Source: Gammaproteobacteria bacterium
GTDB lineage: Bacteria; Pseudomonadota; Gammaproteobacteria; Steroidobacterales; Woeseiaceae
Assembly (NCBI GenBank): GCA_009937615.1
Contig: JAACFB010000004.1
Location: 53,347 to 117,346, forward strand
DNA: 64,000 nucleotides
Direction of reading: 5' to 3'
Shown: positions 1 through 7,574 of the stretch, in pieces
How positions within the stretch are numbered: position 1 is the first letter of the stretch
Layout: every line of letters starts with the position of its first letter
Notes under the pieces: generated by a model
Told to the model about the DNA's origin: nothing
The model's input: the letters and a program-made list of their open reading frames with translations, nothing else
Database searches by the model: none
Position numbers and translations under genes: made by a program

Positions 1-2
1 CC

Positions 3-1019
3 GGCGACGGTCCGGTTTTTATCGAGGTTCCTGGCGCCAATTCGCGGGTCGAGGAAGTTCGCTGGGACTTTTTGCTCAAGGACACCTGGACATTGGGCTC
101 GTTTGAACTCGAATATGGTTTAGGCGCCGAGACATCGACAATTACCCAGACCGGTGATGCGGAGCTCGAGCGCGATTTTTCATTTTTGAAACCACAGTTA
201 GTGCTGGCGTACTCGAATAACCCGGGCGAACGCAGCCAGGTTGGGCTGAGACGTGAGGTCGCACAGCTGGACTTCAATGATTTCGTCAGCGCATCGGTAT
301 TCGAAGACGATGATCTTGCGCTCGGCAACCCGAATCTGGCGCCCGAATCGACCTGGAGACTCGAGCTGAGTCACGAGCGCCGCTTCGGTAGCGACGGTGC
401 CGTTAAACTGATCGTATTTCACGACTGGATATCCGATGTCGAAGACTTGTTGCCGCTGACCTCCGACTTCGAGGCGCCGGGTAATATCGGCGACGGGCGG
501 CGCTGGGGCGTCGAGGTCGAATCGACGCTCCCCCTGGATAGCATAGGCATTACCGGGGCAAAGCTGGATCTGAATGCCCGATGGCAGGACTCGACAGTTG
601 TCGACCCGGTTACCGGGGAGGACAGAGCATTGTCGGATAGAAGCGGTGGCGGCAAGCTTCTCCCGCTTGGCTATCGTATTGAAAATGAGTACGCGGTGAC
701 CGTCGATTTCCGGCAGGACTTTCAGGCTGCGCGTGTTGCGTGGGGCTGGGACGTGAGGACGCGGGCAGAGCGGCCCGCATTCAAGGTCAATGAGTACGAT
801 GTTTCGGATGATGGCACGGAATTCAATCTGTTTATTGAAACAACGCGATGGCTAAACGCCAAGATCGGGCTTGCTGCCGAGAACATTTTGGATTTGGCTG
901 AAGATCGCAGCCGCACGGTTTTCATCGGCGAACGGGACCTCTCTCCCGTGGACTACGTTGAGCTCCGCAATCGTACGCGCAGCTTTCGCCTCAATCTGAC
1001 CATTAGCGGAAGTTTCTAG
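3..1019 (+). CDS. TonB-dependent receptor, C-terminal part (5' end outside window)
   Basis: The frame is open from the window edge, so only the last ~338 residues of an outer-membrane receptor are present. The sequence is a series of amphipathic strands with alternating aromatic and charged residues (for example ELSHERRFGSDGAVKLIVF). The stretch NPNLAPESTWRLELSHE is the typical C-terminal block of TonB-dependent receptors, and the protein ends in ISGSF, with the terminal Phe used for barrel assembly. The plug and TonB box would lie upstream, so the ligand (siderophore, sugar or other) cannot be judged. No gene follows closely on this strand. The family call is strong; the substrate is unknown. 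Confidence 0.85.
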   Translation, partial: GDGPVFIEVPGANSRVEEVRWDFLLKDTWTLGSFELEYGLGAETSTITQTGDAELERDFSFLKPQLVLAYSNNPGERSQVGLRREVAQLDFNDFVSASVFEDDDLALGNPNLAPESTWRLELSHERRFGSDGAVKLIVFHDWISDVEDLLPLTSDFEAPGNIGDGRRWGVEVESTLPLDSIGITGAKLDLNARWQDSTVVDPVTGEDRALSDRSGGGKLLPLGYRIENEYAVTVDFRQDFQAARVAWGWDVRTRAERPAFKVNEYDVSDDGTEFNLFIETTRWLNAKIGLAAENILDLAEDRSRTVFIGERDLSPVDYVELRNRTRSFRLNLTISGSF

Positions 1020-1123
1020 AAAATAAATAGGTTGGTTCGATAATGGGCATGGGCAAAAGCCGTCCGATATTGGCAGCATGACTCCCGTTTTCGCTAACAT
1101 GGATCCGACCTTCTCGTGGTTCG

Positions 1124-1540
1124 ATGGGAGCGCCACCTGTGGATAACGATCAATTGGCGGATTTTGCACAGAAATACACGATAGCCTGGTGCAGTCGCGA
1201 CCCATACCGTGTCGCAGCCTTCTTTGCTGAAGATGGCACCATAACGGTCAACGGAGCCCCGTCGGTCGGCAGGGCAGCGATTGCAGAAATGGTGCAGGGT
1301 TTCATGACTGCGTTCCCGGATATGGAGCTGACGATGGATAGCTTCGAGCCGGGCCAGCAGGGCGGCACATACCGTTGGACGTTTGTCGGCACGAACACAG
1401 GTCCGGACGGCACGGGAAAACCGGTGCGGTTCAGTGGCTATGAGCAATGGACGATCGGCGTCGCCGGACTCATTGAGAGGTCCTCCGGGCATTTCGATAG
1501 TGACGAGTATAAGCGTCAGCTCGAGCACGGCTACCCGTAA
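1124..1540 (+). CDS. SnoaL-like / DUF4440-type NTF2-fold protein
   Basis: A 138-residue single-domain protein of the NTF2-like superfamily. It shows the usual order: an N-terminal helix (LADFAQKYTIAWCSRD), then AAFFAEDGTI, a G-R-A-A-I block, MVQGFMTAFPDMEL, and a C-terminal sheet with YEQWTIG. Such proteins bind small hydrophobic ligands or act as isomerases and cyclases, and the sequence does not say which. No good ribosome site precedes the ATG at 1124. GGGAG at 1126-1130 lies 8 nt before an in-frame GTG at 1139, which may be the true start (VDNDQLADF). It is followed in the same frame by a probable gene remnant. Confidence 0.7.
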   Translation: MGAPPVDNDQLADFAQKYTIAWCSRDPYRVAAFFAEDGTITVNGAPSVGRAAIAEMVQGFMTAFPDMELTMDSFEPGQQGGTYRWTFVGTNTGPDGTGKPVRFSGYEQWTIGVAGLIERSSGHFDSDEYKRQLEHGYP

Positions 1541-1708
1541 GCCAGCGGGTTGGATTGCTTTGCTGCTATAGAAGTGAGTGCATTCGAAGACCCGAACGGT
1601 TCCGACGAGCTTGCGTCATCCGGGTTCACCGCGGTCGCGTTGCCTGTCATGATCGAAGGCCGATCGGGCGCGCCCGCCAGAGTGGTAGTCTCGGTGCCCC
1701 GCGACTGA
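1541..1708 (+). pseudogene. Possible C-terminal remnant of a cyclase-family (kynurenine formamidase-like) protein
   Basis: Immediately after the previous stop the same frame stays open to a TGA at 1706-1708. It encodes a tail with GFTAVALPVMIEGRSGAPAR at its core. This resembles the C-terminal strand pair of the cyclase/arylformamidase family, which ends in a G-[SA]-G-[AS]-P-[AV]-R block. No N-terminal domain with the HxGTHxDxP zinc motif is present nearby, so it would be a decayed fragment. A GTG at 1574 could in principle start a 44-residue peptide. The assignment is from motif memory only. Confidence 0.3.
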
Positions 1709-1766
1709 AGTTCAAGCCATTGTGCAAAGACGATGATGTCACGAAGTCAATTACCGGAGGGTGCTA

Positions 1767-2522
1767 ATGAAACTTGAGAACAAGGTCGCCATCGTCACGG
1801 GCGGTTCGCGAGGCATCGGCAAGGCTATAAGCAAGCGTTTTGCCGGCGACGGCGCAAGACTTGTCGTCAATTACCGGGACGATGCGGATGCCGCCGGCGA
1901 GCTCGTGGATGACATTCGCGCTGCAGGTGGAGAGGCGATTTCCGTGCAGGCCGATGTTTCCCGGCGTCCGGATACCGACAGGCTCTGCGCATCGACGCTG
2001 GAAGCTTTCGGGGTGATCGACATATTGGTCAGTAATGCCGGCATTATCATCGACAGACCTTATATCGAGAGCACCGACGACGATTGGCAGTCGGCAATGG
2101 ACACCAATCTTCGCGGCTTCTTCAATGTCACCCAGTCCGTTCTACCGCACATGATCGACCGAAAATACGGCCGCATTATTGCGACCGGCTCCATCATTAA
2201 CGAAGTCGCCGATTTTGGCGGCAATAAATACTCGGTCTGTGCGGCGTCGAAAGGGGGAATTCATGGCATGCTGCGCCCGATTGCGGCCGAGATGGCAAGG
2301 CACGGCATCACGGTCAACTCCGTGTCTCCCGGATACATCGCGACCGAGATGCTCGAAGAGATTGATGCGGCGGGCGTGGAAGAGGCGCTGCGCCTGGTAC
2401 CGATGCGCCGTTACGGTAAACCTGATGAAATCGCCGCGGCAATGGCATTTCTGGCCTCGGACGATGCCGCCTATATCACGGGTCAAACCCTTCGCGTGAA
2501 CGGTGGCATGTCAATGAACTGA
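1767..2522 (+). CDS. Short-chain dehydrogenase/reductase (FabG-like) with an irregular active site
   Basis: A 251-residue classical SDR. The NAD(P)-binding TGGSRGIG is at residues 11-18, SNAG at 89-92 and Asn114 in TNLRG, with catalytic Ser142 in ATGS. The Tyr-Lys pair is irregular: the sequence reads KYSVCAASK, so Tyr155 is seven residues before Lys162 instead of four, and Cys158 sits where the catalytic Tyr of a YxxxK motif belongs. GGAGG at 1756-1760 is 6 nt before the ATG at 1767, which fixes the start over the in-frame GTG at 1761. The C-terminal ITGQTLRVNGGMSMN is normal. Substrate unknown; activity may be altered. Confidence 0.9.
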   Translation: MKLENKVAIVTGGSRGIGKAISKRFAGDGARLVVNYRDDADAAGELVDDIRAAGGEAISVQADVSRRPDTDRLCASTLEAFGVIDILVSNAGIIIDRPYIESTDDDWQSAMDTNLRGFFNVTQSVLPHMIDRKYGRIIATGSIINEVADFGGNKYSVCAASKGGIHGMLRPIAAEMARHGITVNSVSPGYIATEMLEEIDAAGVEEALRLVPMRRYGKPDEIAAAMAFLASDDAAYITGQTLRVNGGMSMN

Positions 2523-2665
2523 CCAGTTTTTTTGCGCTTTCACACAACGATCGCTCGAGGCCGGCTCGGGCCGGCTGTGCCGTGACCCCGGTTTCATTCT
2601 GCGCGAATCATGCTACTTTAACCCCGCAAGGTGGGTAATTCCTATCCGCCATACGGAGATTCGGA

Positions 2666-3121
2666 ATGATAAAGACGATCAGAAAAACAATGTTCATTCT
2701 GGCGCTTGGCGCCTCGTCAATGATGATGGCCTCGGGTGCGCTCGCCCAGGAATGGCCGCTCGCTCCCGGCGATTACTGGGAAGTGACTGGTATTGATATC
2801 AAGGATGGCGGGGGACTCAAATATGCCGAGTGGCTTGCGAGCGAGTGGCGTGAAAACCTGGAGTTTTCAAAGTCACAGGGCTGGATCAAGGATTTCATGA
2901 TCCTTAGCAATGTCCATGCCCGGAGCGACGAGCCGGATCTTTACCTGGTCACGGTAACGGAAAGCATTGTTTCGGCCGCCGATGGCCAGGAACGTATGCA
3001 GGAATACATGGCGTGGCGCAAGAAGACACTGGAACAAATGGTGAGCGAGAGCGGAAATCGGGCAGAGTATCGCGAAGTGATGAGCGAGTCGTTGCTACAG
3101 GTGCTTTCGTTCAGGGACTAG
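2666..3121 (+). CDS. Exported protein of unknown function
   Basis: 151 residues starting with a clear Sec signal peptide (MIKTIRKTMFILALG, cleavage likely after ALAQ). The mature ~123-residue part is acidic and mostly helical, with the blocks WPLAPGDYWEVTGIDIKDGG and YLVTVTESIVSAADGQERM. A ribosome site (CGGAGA) lies about 7 nt before the ATG. I do not recognise a family. The layout, one compact domain of alternating strands and helices, would fit a periplasmic ligand-binding or ferredoxin-like fold. Flanking genes on the same strand are widely spaced, so it is probably monocistronic. Confidence 0.75.
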   Translation: MIKTIRKTMFILALGASSMMMASGALAQEWPLAPGDYWEVTGIDIKDGGGLKYAEWLASEWRENLEFSKSQGWIKDFMILSNVHARSDEPDLYLVTVTESIVSAADGQERMQEYMAWRKKTLEQMVSESGNRAEYREVMSESLLQVLSFRD

Positions 3122-3126
3122 AGCAA

Positions 3127-3162
3127 GCGCAAGCGCCCGCAAAGCGCTAGCAGCGCTTGCGC
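3127..3162. repeat. 10-bp perfect inverted repeat after an exported-protein gene
   Basis: GCGCAAGCGC at 3127-3136 and GCGCTTGCGC at 3153-3162 can form a strong hairpin 6 nt after the stop codon of the exported protein. There is no U-tract after it, so it is not a classic intrinsic terminator. It may stabilise the 3' end of the message or assist Rho-dependent termination. Confidence 0.55.
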
Positions 3163-3254
3163 GGCCAATACGCGCGACACCGACCTCCGCGTCGGCCGGG
3201 AAGTTACTCTTCCTGGCCGACCATTGGTCCAGGTGTATCGTTTGGGAGCTGAAT

Positions 3255-3671
3255 ATGCCGAAAATCGCCGGATCCTGCCTGTGCGGCAGCGTCAGGTACT
3301 CGAGCGCGGCAGAGCCTGCCATGACGGCCGTCTGTCACTGCGAGAACTGCCAGCGTCAGACCGGTACTGCATTTTCGATCATCGTCGGAATAGCGGCCGA
3401 CTCACTGGAATTCGAGGGTGACGACAATCTCGGTGAGTTTCTTGATCAAGGCGAGACCGGCGGGGCTGTGAGGCGGCGATTTTGCAGAAACTGCGGTTCG
3501 CCGATCCTGTCTCTTGTCGAGTCGGCGCCGGGTCTCGGGTTTATCAAGGCTGGCACTCTCGAGGACCGCTCGTGGCTGAATCCCACAATGCACATATGGT
3601 GTGACACGGCACAGCCGTGGGTAGAGATTTCCGACGACGCGGTGAAAATTCCGCGTAATCCAACAACGTAG
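3255..3671 (+). CDS. GFA / CENP-V family zinc protein
   Basis: 138 residues with the complete zinc-ligand set of the glutathione-dependent formaldehyde-activating (GFA) family: Cys8-x-Cys10 (SCLCG), Cys27-x-Cys29-x-x-Cys32 (CHCENC) and Cys77-x-x-Cys80 (FCRNCGSP). The length is normal for a single GFA domain. Members are often annotated as S-(hydroxymethyl)glutathione synthase, but most have no proven activity and some are structural zinc proteins. GGGAG lies 6 nt before the ATG at 3255. It stands alone between unrelated genes. Confidence 0.88.
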   Translation: MPKIAGSCLCGSVRYSSAAEPAMTAVCHCENCQRQTGTAFSIIVGIAADSLEFEGDDNLGEFLDQGETGGAVRRRFCRNCGSPILSLVESAPGLGFIKAGTLEDRSWLNPTMHIWCDTAQPWVEISDDAVKIPRNPTT

Positions 3672-3777
3672 TGAAGTGCCGCTCGGTCGCGTCACCCGCT
3701 GCGCGCATTGAAATTCGCCATGTTATTAGTCGGCTGATGGCGAATTTCGTGAGTCGGGTTACGAGATTTCTATCGAA

Positions 3778-4533
3778 TCACCACACGCTGCCCAGGGCGA
3801 CCCTGATGGCTTCGCCGCTGACCCCGCTCGATTCCTCAGACGCGAGGAATGCAATCAGGTCCGCCACCTCCTGAGGCGTGACCACTCGGCCCGGCGGATA
3901 CAGCGCGGCCCGTTCCTCCCAGACCAAGTCAGCTGAAATACCACGATCCTTCGCCTCTTGCCGGGCTGAGCGTTCAGCCATTTCTGTTCTTACCCATCCC
4001 GGTAGTACAGCGTTTGATGTGATACCAAACGGACCTGCGTCCCGTGATACGGAGCGCATCAATCCGATCAAACCGTGCTTAGAGCTGGTGTATGCGCTTC
4101 CTGCGTGTTCTGCAACAAGGCCGGCTGTAGAACTCGTGTATACCATGCGCCCGTACCGGCGCTCGGTCATACCCTTCAAAACAAGCCTCGACAGGTAGAA
4201 CGGCCCGTCGAGATTGACCCGCATCGTCTCATCCCAAATGTCGGGTTCTTGCTCCCAGACCACTCGCTCGTGAGCCGAGCCGATGCCGTGGTTGCATATG
4301 AGAATGTCAATCGGGCCCAGGCGCTGCTCGGTGTCCGCAACGGCTTGCGCACAGCCCTCTGGCGTACCGAGATCCGCGACCGAATAGTCGAGGCCGGTTT
4401 CTTCCAGCTCGTGCTCGTTGCGTGCGACGCACATGACGCTGGCGCCCCTCGACGCCATGGTTTCTGCAGCCGCACGTCCTATCCCCCGGCTTCCGCCTGT
4501 AATCAGGGCCACGCGCCCTTCAACTCCAGCCAC
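3778..4533 (-). CDS. Short-chain dehydrogenase/reductase
   Basis: 251 residues from a GTG start at 4533. GGGAG lies 10 nt upstream of that GTG, and the protein then begins VAGVEGRVALITGG as SDRs normally do; the longer open frame upstream has no SDR homology. Cofactor loop TGGSRGIG is at 12-19 and NHG at 81-83 (a variant of NNAG). The tetrad is Asn107, Ser135, Tyr148 and Lys152 (YTSSK), all present and correctly spaced, unlike the SDR at 1767. The C-terminus LASEESSGVSGEAIRV is normal. Substrate unknown. It is transcribed towards the GFA gene. Confidence 0.88.
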   Translation of the reverse strand: MAGVEGRVALITGGSRGIGRAAAETMASRGASVMCVARNEHELEETGLDYSVADLGTPEGCAQAVADTEQRLGPIDILICNHGIGSAHERVVWEQEPDIWDETMRVNLDGPFYLSRLVLKGMTERRYGRMVYTSSTAGLVAEHAGSAYTSSKHGLIGLMRSVSRDAGPFGITSNAVLPGWVRTEMAERSARQEAKDRGISADLVWEERAALYPPGRVVTPQEVADLIAFLASEESSGVSGEAIRVALGSVW

Positions 4534-4750
4534 TTTGCGATCACTCCCTGTATAAACCGCTGACCAGTATATAGAATCGCAGGCGCATCCCAAGCGCGGC
4601 GTTCGCCCGGCCACCAGGCAAACGAATCGCCGACATTTGCCGGGTTCGCAGATTCCGCAAAAACTCGTGGATTGCCGCAATGGCCATGAGCTGATATTCC
4701 GGTAACCATGTCGCCACTGATGACGGCTATCACAAAAGGACGCTGGATCC

Positions 4751-7492
4751 ATGAAGAAGTACGTTTATTCCTTTTCCGAAGGCGATGGACAGAACAAGAA
4801 GCTCCTGGGGGGCAAGGGTGCGAACCTATGCGAAATGACGCAGATTGGTCTCAACGTCCCGCCCGGCTTCGTTATTGCAACTGATGCCTGTCTTGCGTAC
4901 CTCGATTGCGACAGGTTGCCGGAAGGCCTGTGGGATGAAGTGACCGCCGAAATCGGCAAGCTCGAAGAGGAGACAGGCAAGACCTTCGGAAGCGGACCGA
5001 ATCCACTGCTGATCTCGGTGCGCTCCGGCTCTGCGCTGTCGATGCCCGGAATGATGGACACGATACTCAACCTCGGGCTTAACGATGAAACGCTTGATGG
5101 CCTGATCAAGCTGACCGGCGATGAGCGTTTTGCTCATGATGCCTATCGGCGCTTTATCCAGCTGTTCGGCAAAGTGGCGCTTGGAATCAACGACGAAAAA
5201 TTCGATGAAAAATTTGCGGCGATAAAGAAGCGGGCTGGCGTCAAGGCTGATGTAAATCTCGATGGCGGTCACATGAAAGAGGTCTCGAGAGAATTCCTGG
5301 ACGTCGTGCGCCGGGAGTCCGGTGAGGATTTTCCGCAGGATGTTTATTTGCAGTTACAGCTTGCGGTCGAGTCGGTCTTTCGCTCGTGGATGGGCAAACG
5401 CGCAGTGGATTACCGGAGGGAGTTCCATATTACGCCTGCAATGGCGAATGGTACTGCTGTCAATATCTGCACCATGGTTTTCGGCAATAAGGGCGACGAT
5501 TGCGCGACCGGTGTCGGTTTTACCCGTAATCCGGGGACTGGCGATAAAGAGATGTTCGGCGAGTACCTCACGAATGCACAAGGTGAAGACGTTGTGGCCG
5601 GTATCCGCACGCCGAAGTCTCTTCAGGAAATGGAGCAGGAAATGCCCGATCTCTATGGGCAGCTTATCGAGCTGCGGGACCGGCTCGAATCACATTACCG
5701 GGAAGTGCAGGATTATGAGTTCACGATCGAGAACGGAACGCTTTATTGCCTGCAGACCCGTAATGGCAAAATGAACGCTGCCGCGATGGTCAAGTCATCC
5801 GTCGATATGTATCGAGAAGGTTTGATCACCCGGGACGAGGCCCTGCTTAGAATCGATCCGGAGCTCTTGGAGCAGCTGCTGCATCCGCGTCTGGACCCCG
5901 ATACCACGGTGAAACCGGTTGTGACCGGTTTGCCTGCATCTCCTGGGGCAGCGTCCGGTCAGTGCGTGTTCGACGCGGACCTGGCTGAAAAGCTCGGCGC
6001 CGATGGGGAAAAGATCATACTGGTACGGGAGGAAACGCGACCCGAGGATATCCACGGTTTCTTTGCAGCCGAGGGAATCCTCACCAGCCGTGGCGGCAAG
6101 ACGTCTCACGCGGCTGTCGTAGCACGTGGCATGGGTAAGCCGTGTGTCGCCGGGGCCGAGGGTATCGTCGTCGACATCGCCCTGCGCCGAGCGATCGTTG
6201 GCGATCATATTATTCACGAGGGTGATGTCATCACCCTCGATGGCGCTACCGGTGAGGTCTATCTGGGCGCGATTCCGACATTGCCACCGCATTTCTCAGA
6301 CAATCTCAAGCAGCTGCTGAGTTGGGCCGACGAGACCGCGGATCTCAAAGTTATGGCCAACGCCGATACTCCCGACGCCGCCAGAAGCGCGCGTGAATAC
6401 GGCGCAATGGGCATCGGCCTGTGCCGCACCGAGCGAATGTTCAATGCCAGCGACCGGCTGCCGATCGTGATCGACATGATTCTTGCAAACGACGCAGAGG
6501 ACAGAAAAGCTGCCCTGGACTTGTTGTTGCCGATTCAGCGTGCCGACTTCATCAAGCTTTTCTCAGTGATGTCGCCCGACCCGGTGACAGTGCGCCTGCT
6601 CGATCCGCCGATGCACGAGTTTTTGCCGACCGAGCAGGATTTGCTTGACCAGGTCAAGCGGTTGCGACTGTATCGAGACGTCGTCCGCGGCCGCCAGACT
6701 GCGCTCGCGTCCATTCCGGGCAAGCCGCGTCTGCCCGAGGTTTTCACTGAGCTCAGTGAGGATCACATCAACGAGGCGCTCATCAAGAAAGAACGCATGC
6801 TGCATAAGGTTCGTGAGCTGCAGGAGACGAACCCGATGCTAGGCCACCGCGGTGTCCGCCTGGGGATCACGTATCCGGAAATCTATTCGATGCAGATCCA
6901 GGCGATACTGGAGGCTGCCACGGAGTGCGCCAAGAATGGAATCGACGTTCGGCCCGAAATCATGGTGCCGCAGGTCATAACGTCGCAGGAACTGGGTCAC
7001 GTAAAGCGGACAGTCGATGAACTCACCGAAAAACTGGAGAACGAGTCCGGTGAGCACCTGGAATTCAAGTTCGGCACGATGATCGAAACGGTCCGAGCCT
7101 GCACCCGTGCCGCGCATCTTGCCGAGATCGTTGAGTTCTTCTCATTTGGCACCAACGATCTGACACAAGCTGTCTTTTCGTTCTCCCGGGAGGATGCCGA
7201 AAACAAGTTCCTGCCCATGTACAACGACTCAGGCATCCTGCAGGACAACCCCTTCGAAGTTCTGGACATCAAGGGCGTTGGAGAGTTGATCAAGATGGCT
7301 GTTTCCCTGGGCAAAGCGCAGCGCAGCGATTTGAAAATCGGAATCTGCGGCGAGCAGGGCGGTCACCCTCGGTCGATTCAATTTTGCCACGAGGTCGGGC
7401 TGGACTATGTTTCGTGCTCTGGTCCGCGCATCCCGGTTGCACGGCTGGCTGCGGCCAATGCCAAGCTCAGCGAGACGAAGAACAGTTGCTAG
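4751..7492 (+). CDS. ppdK: Pyruvate, phosphate dikinase
   Basis: A full-length 913-residue PPDK, which interconverts pyruvate, ATP and phosphate with PEP, AMP and PPi in the cytoplasm, and so can run gluconeogenically or glycolytically. The N-terminal ATP-grasp part begins YVYSFSEGDG and contains LLGGKGANLCEM. The swivelling phosphohistidine domain has His453 in GGKTSHAAVV. The C-terminal PEP-binding TIM barrel has GLCRTERMF and catalytic Cys866 in GICGEQGGHP, ending RIPVARLAAA. AAAAGGA lies 9 nt before the ATG. No PPDK regulatory-protein gene is next to it. A strong hairpin terminator follows at once, so it is monocistronic. Confidence 0.97.
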   Translation: MKKYVYSFSEGDGQNKKLLGGKGANLCEMTQIGLNVPPGFVIATDACLAYLDCDRLPEGLWDEVTAEIGKLEEETGKTFGSGPNPLLISVRSGSALSMPGMMDTILNLGLNDETLDGLIKLTGDERFAHDAYRRFIQLFGKVALGINDEKFDEKFAAIKKRAGVKADVNLDGGHMKEVSREFLDVVRRESGEDFPQDVYLQLQLAVESVFRSWMGKRAVDYRREFHITPAMANGTAVNICTMVFGNKGDDCATGVGFTRNPGTGDKEMFGEYLTNAQGEDVVAGIRTPKSLQEMEQEMPDLYGQLIELRDRLESHYREVQDYEFTIENGTLYCLQTRNGKMNAAAMVKSSVDMYREGLITRDEALLRIDPELLEQLLHPRLDPDTTVKPVVTGLPASPGAASGQCVFDADLAEKLGADGEKIILVREETRPEDIHGFFAAEGILTSRGGKTSHAAVVARGMGKPCVAGAEGIVVDIALRRAIVGDHIIHEGDVITLDGATGEVYLGAIPTLPPHFSDNLKQLLSWADETADLKVMANADTPDAARSAREYGAMGIGLCRTERMFNASDRLPIVIDMILANDAEDRKAALDLLLPIQRADFIKLFSVMSPDPVTVRLLDPPMHEFLPTEQDLLDQVKRLRLYRDVVRGRQTALASIPGKPRLPEVFTELSEDHINEALIKKERMLHKVRELQETNPMLGHRGVRLGITYPEIYSMQIQAILEAATECAKNGIDVRPEIMVPQVITSQELGHVKRTVDELTEKLENESGEHLEFKFGTMIETVRACTRAAHLAEIVEFFSFGTNDLTQAVFSFSREDAENKFLPMYNDSGILQDNPFEVLDIKGVGELIKMAVSLGKAQRSDLKIGICGEQGGHPRSIQFCHEVGLDYVSCSGPRIPVARLAAANAKLSETKNSC

Positions 7493-7503
7493 AAAACCAA
7501 AAA

Positions 7504-7541
7504 GGCACCCTGAGCGCGAGCTCCGGGTGCCTCTGTCTTTT
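7504..7541 (+). terminator. Bidirectional intrinsic terminator between ppdK and the DUF4397 lipoprotein gene
   Basis: GGCACCC (7504-7510) pairs with GGGTGCC (7525-7531), enclosing a second stem GAGC/GCTC with a GCGA loop. It is followed by a T-rich run on the plus strand and preceded by an A-rich run, which becomes the U-tract for the convergent minus-strand gene. It lies 12 nt after the ppdK stop. Confidence 0.9.
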
Positions 7542-7574
7542 GTCTGACCGCCATGCGGCCGGACTATTGTCGGA

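Noticed and set aside
4534..4752. An N-terminal extension of the minus-strand SDR up to 4752
   Set aside because: The extra residues are not protein-like, precede the normal SDR start, and a ribosome site fits the GTG at 4533.
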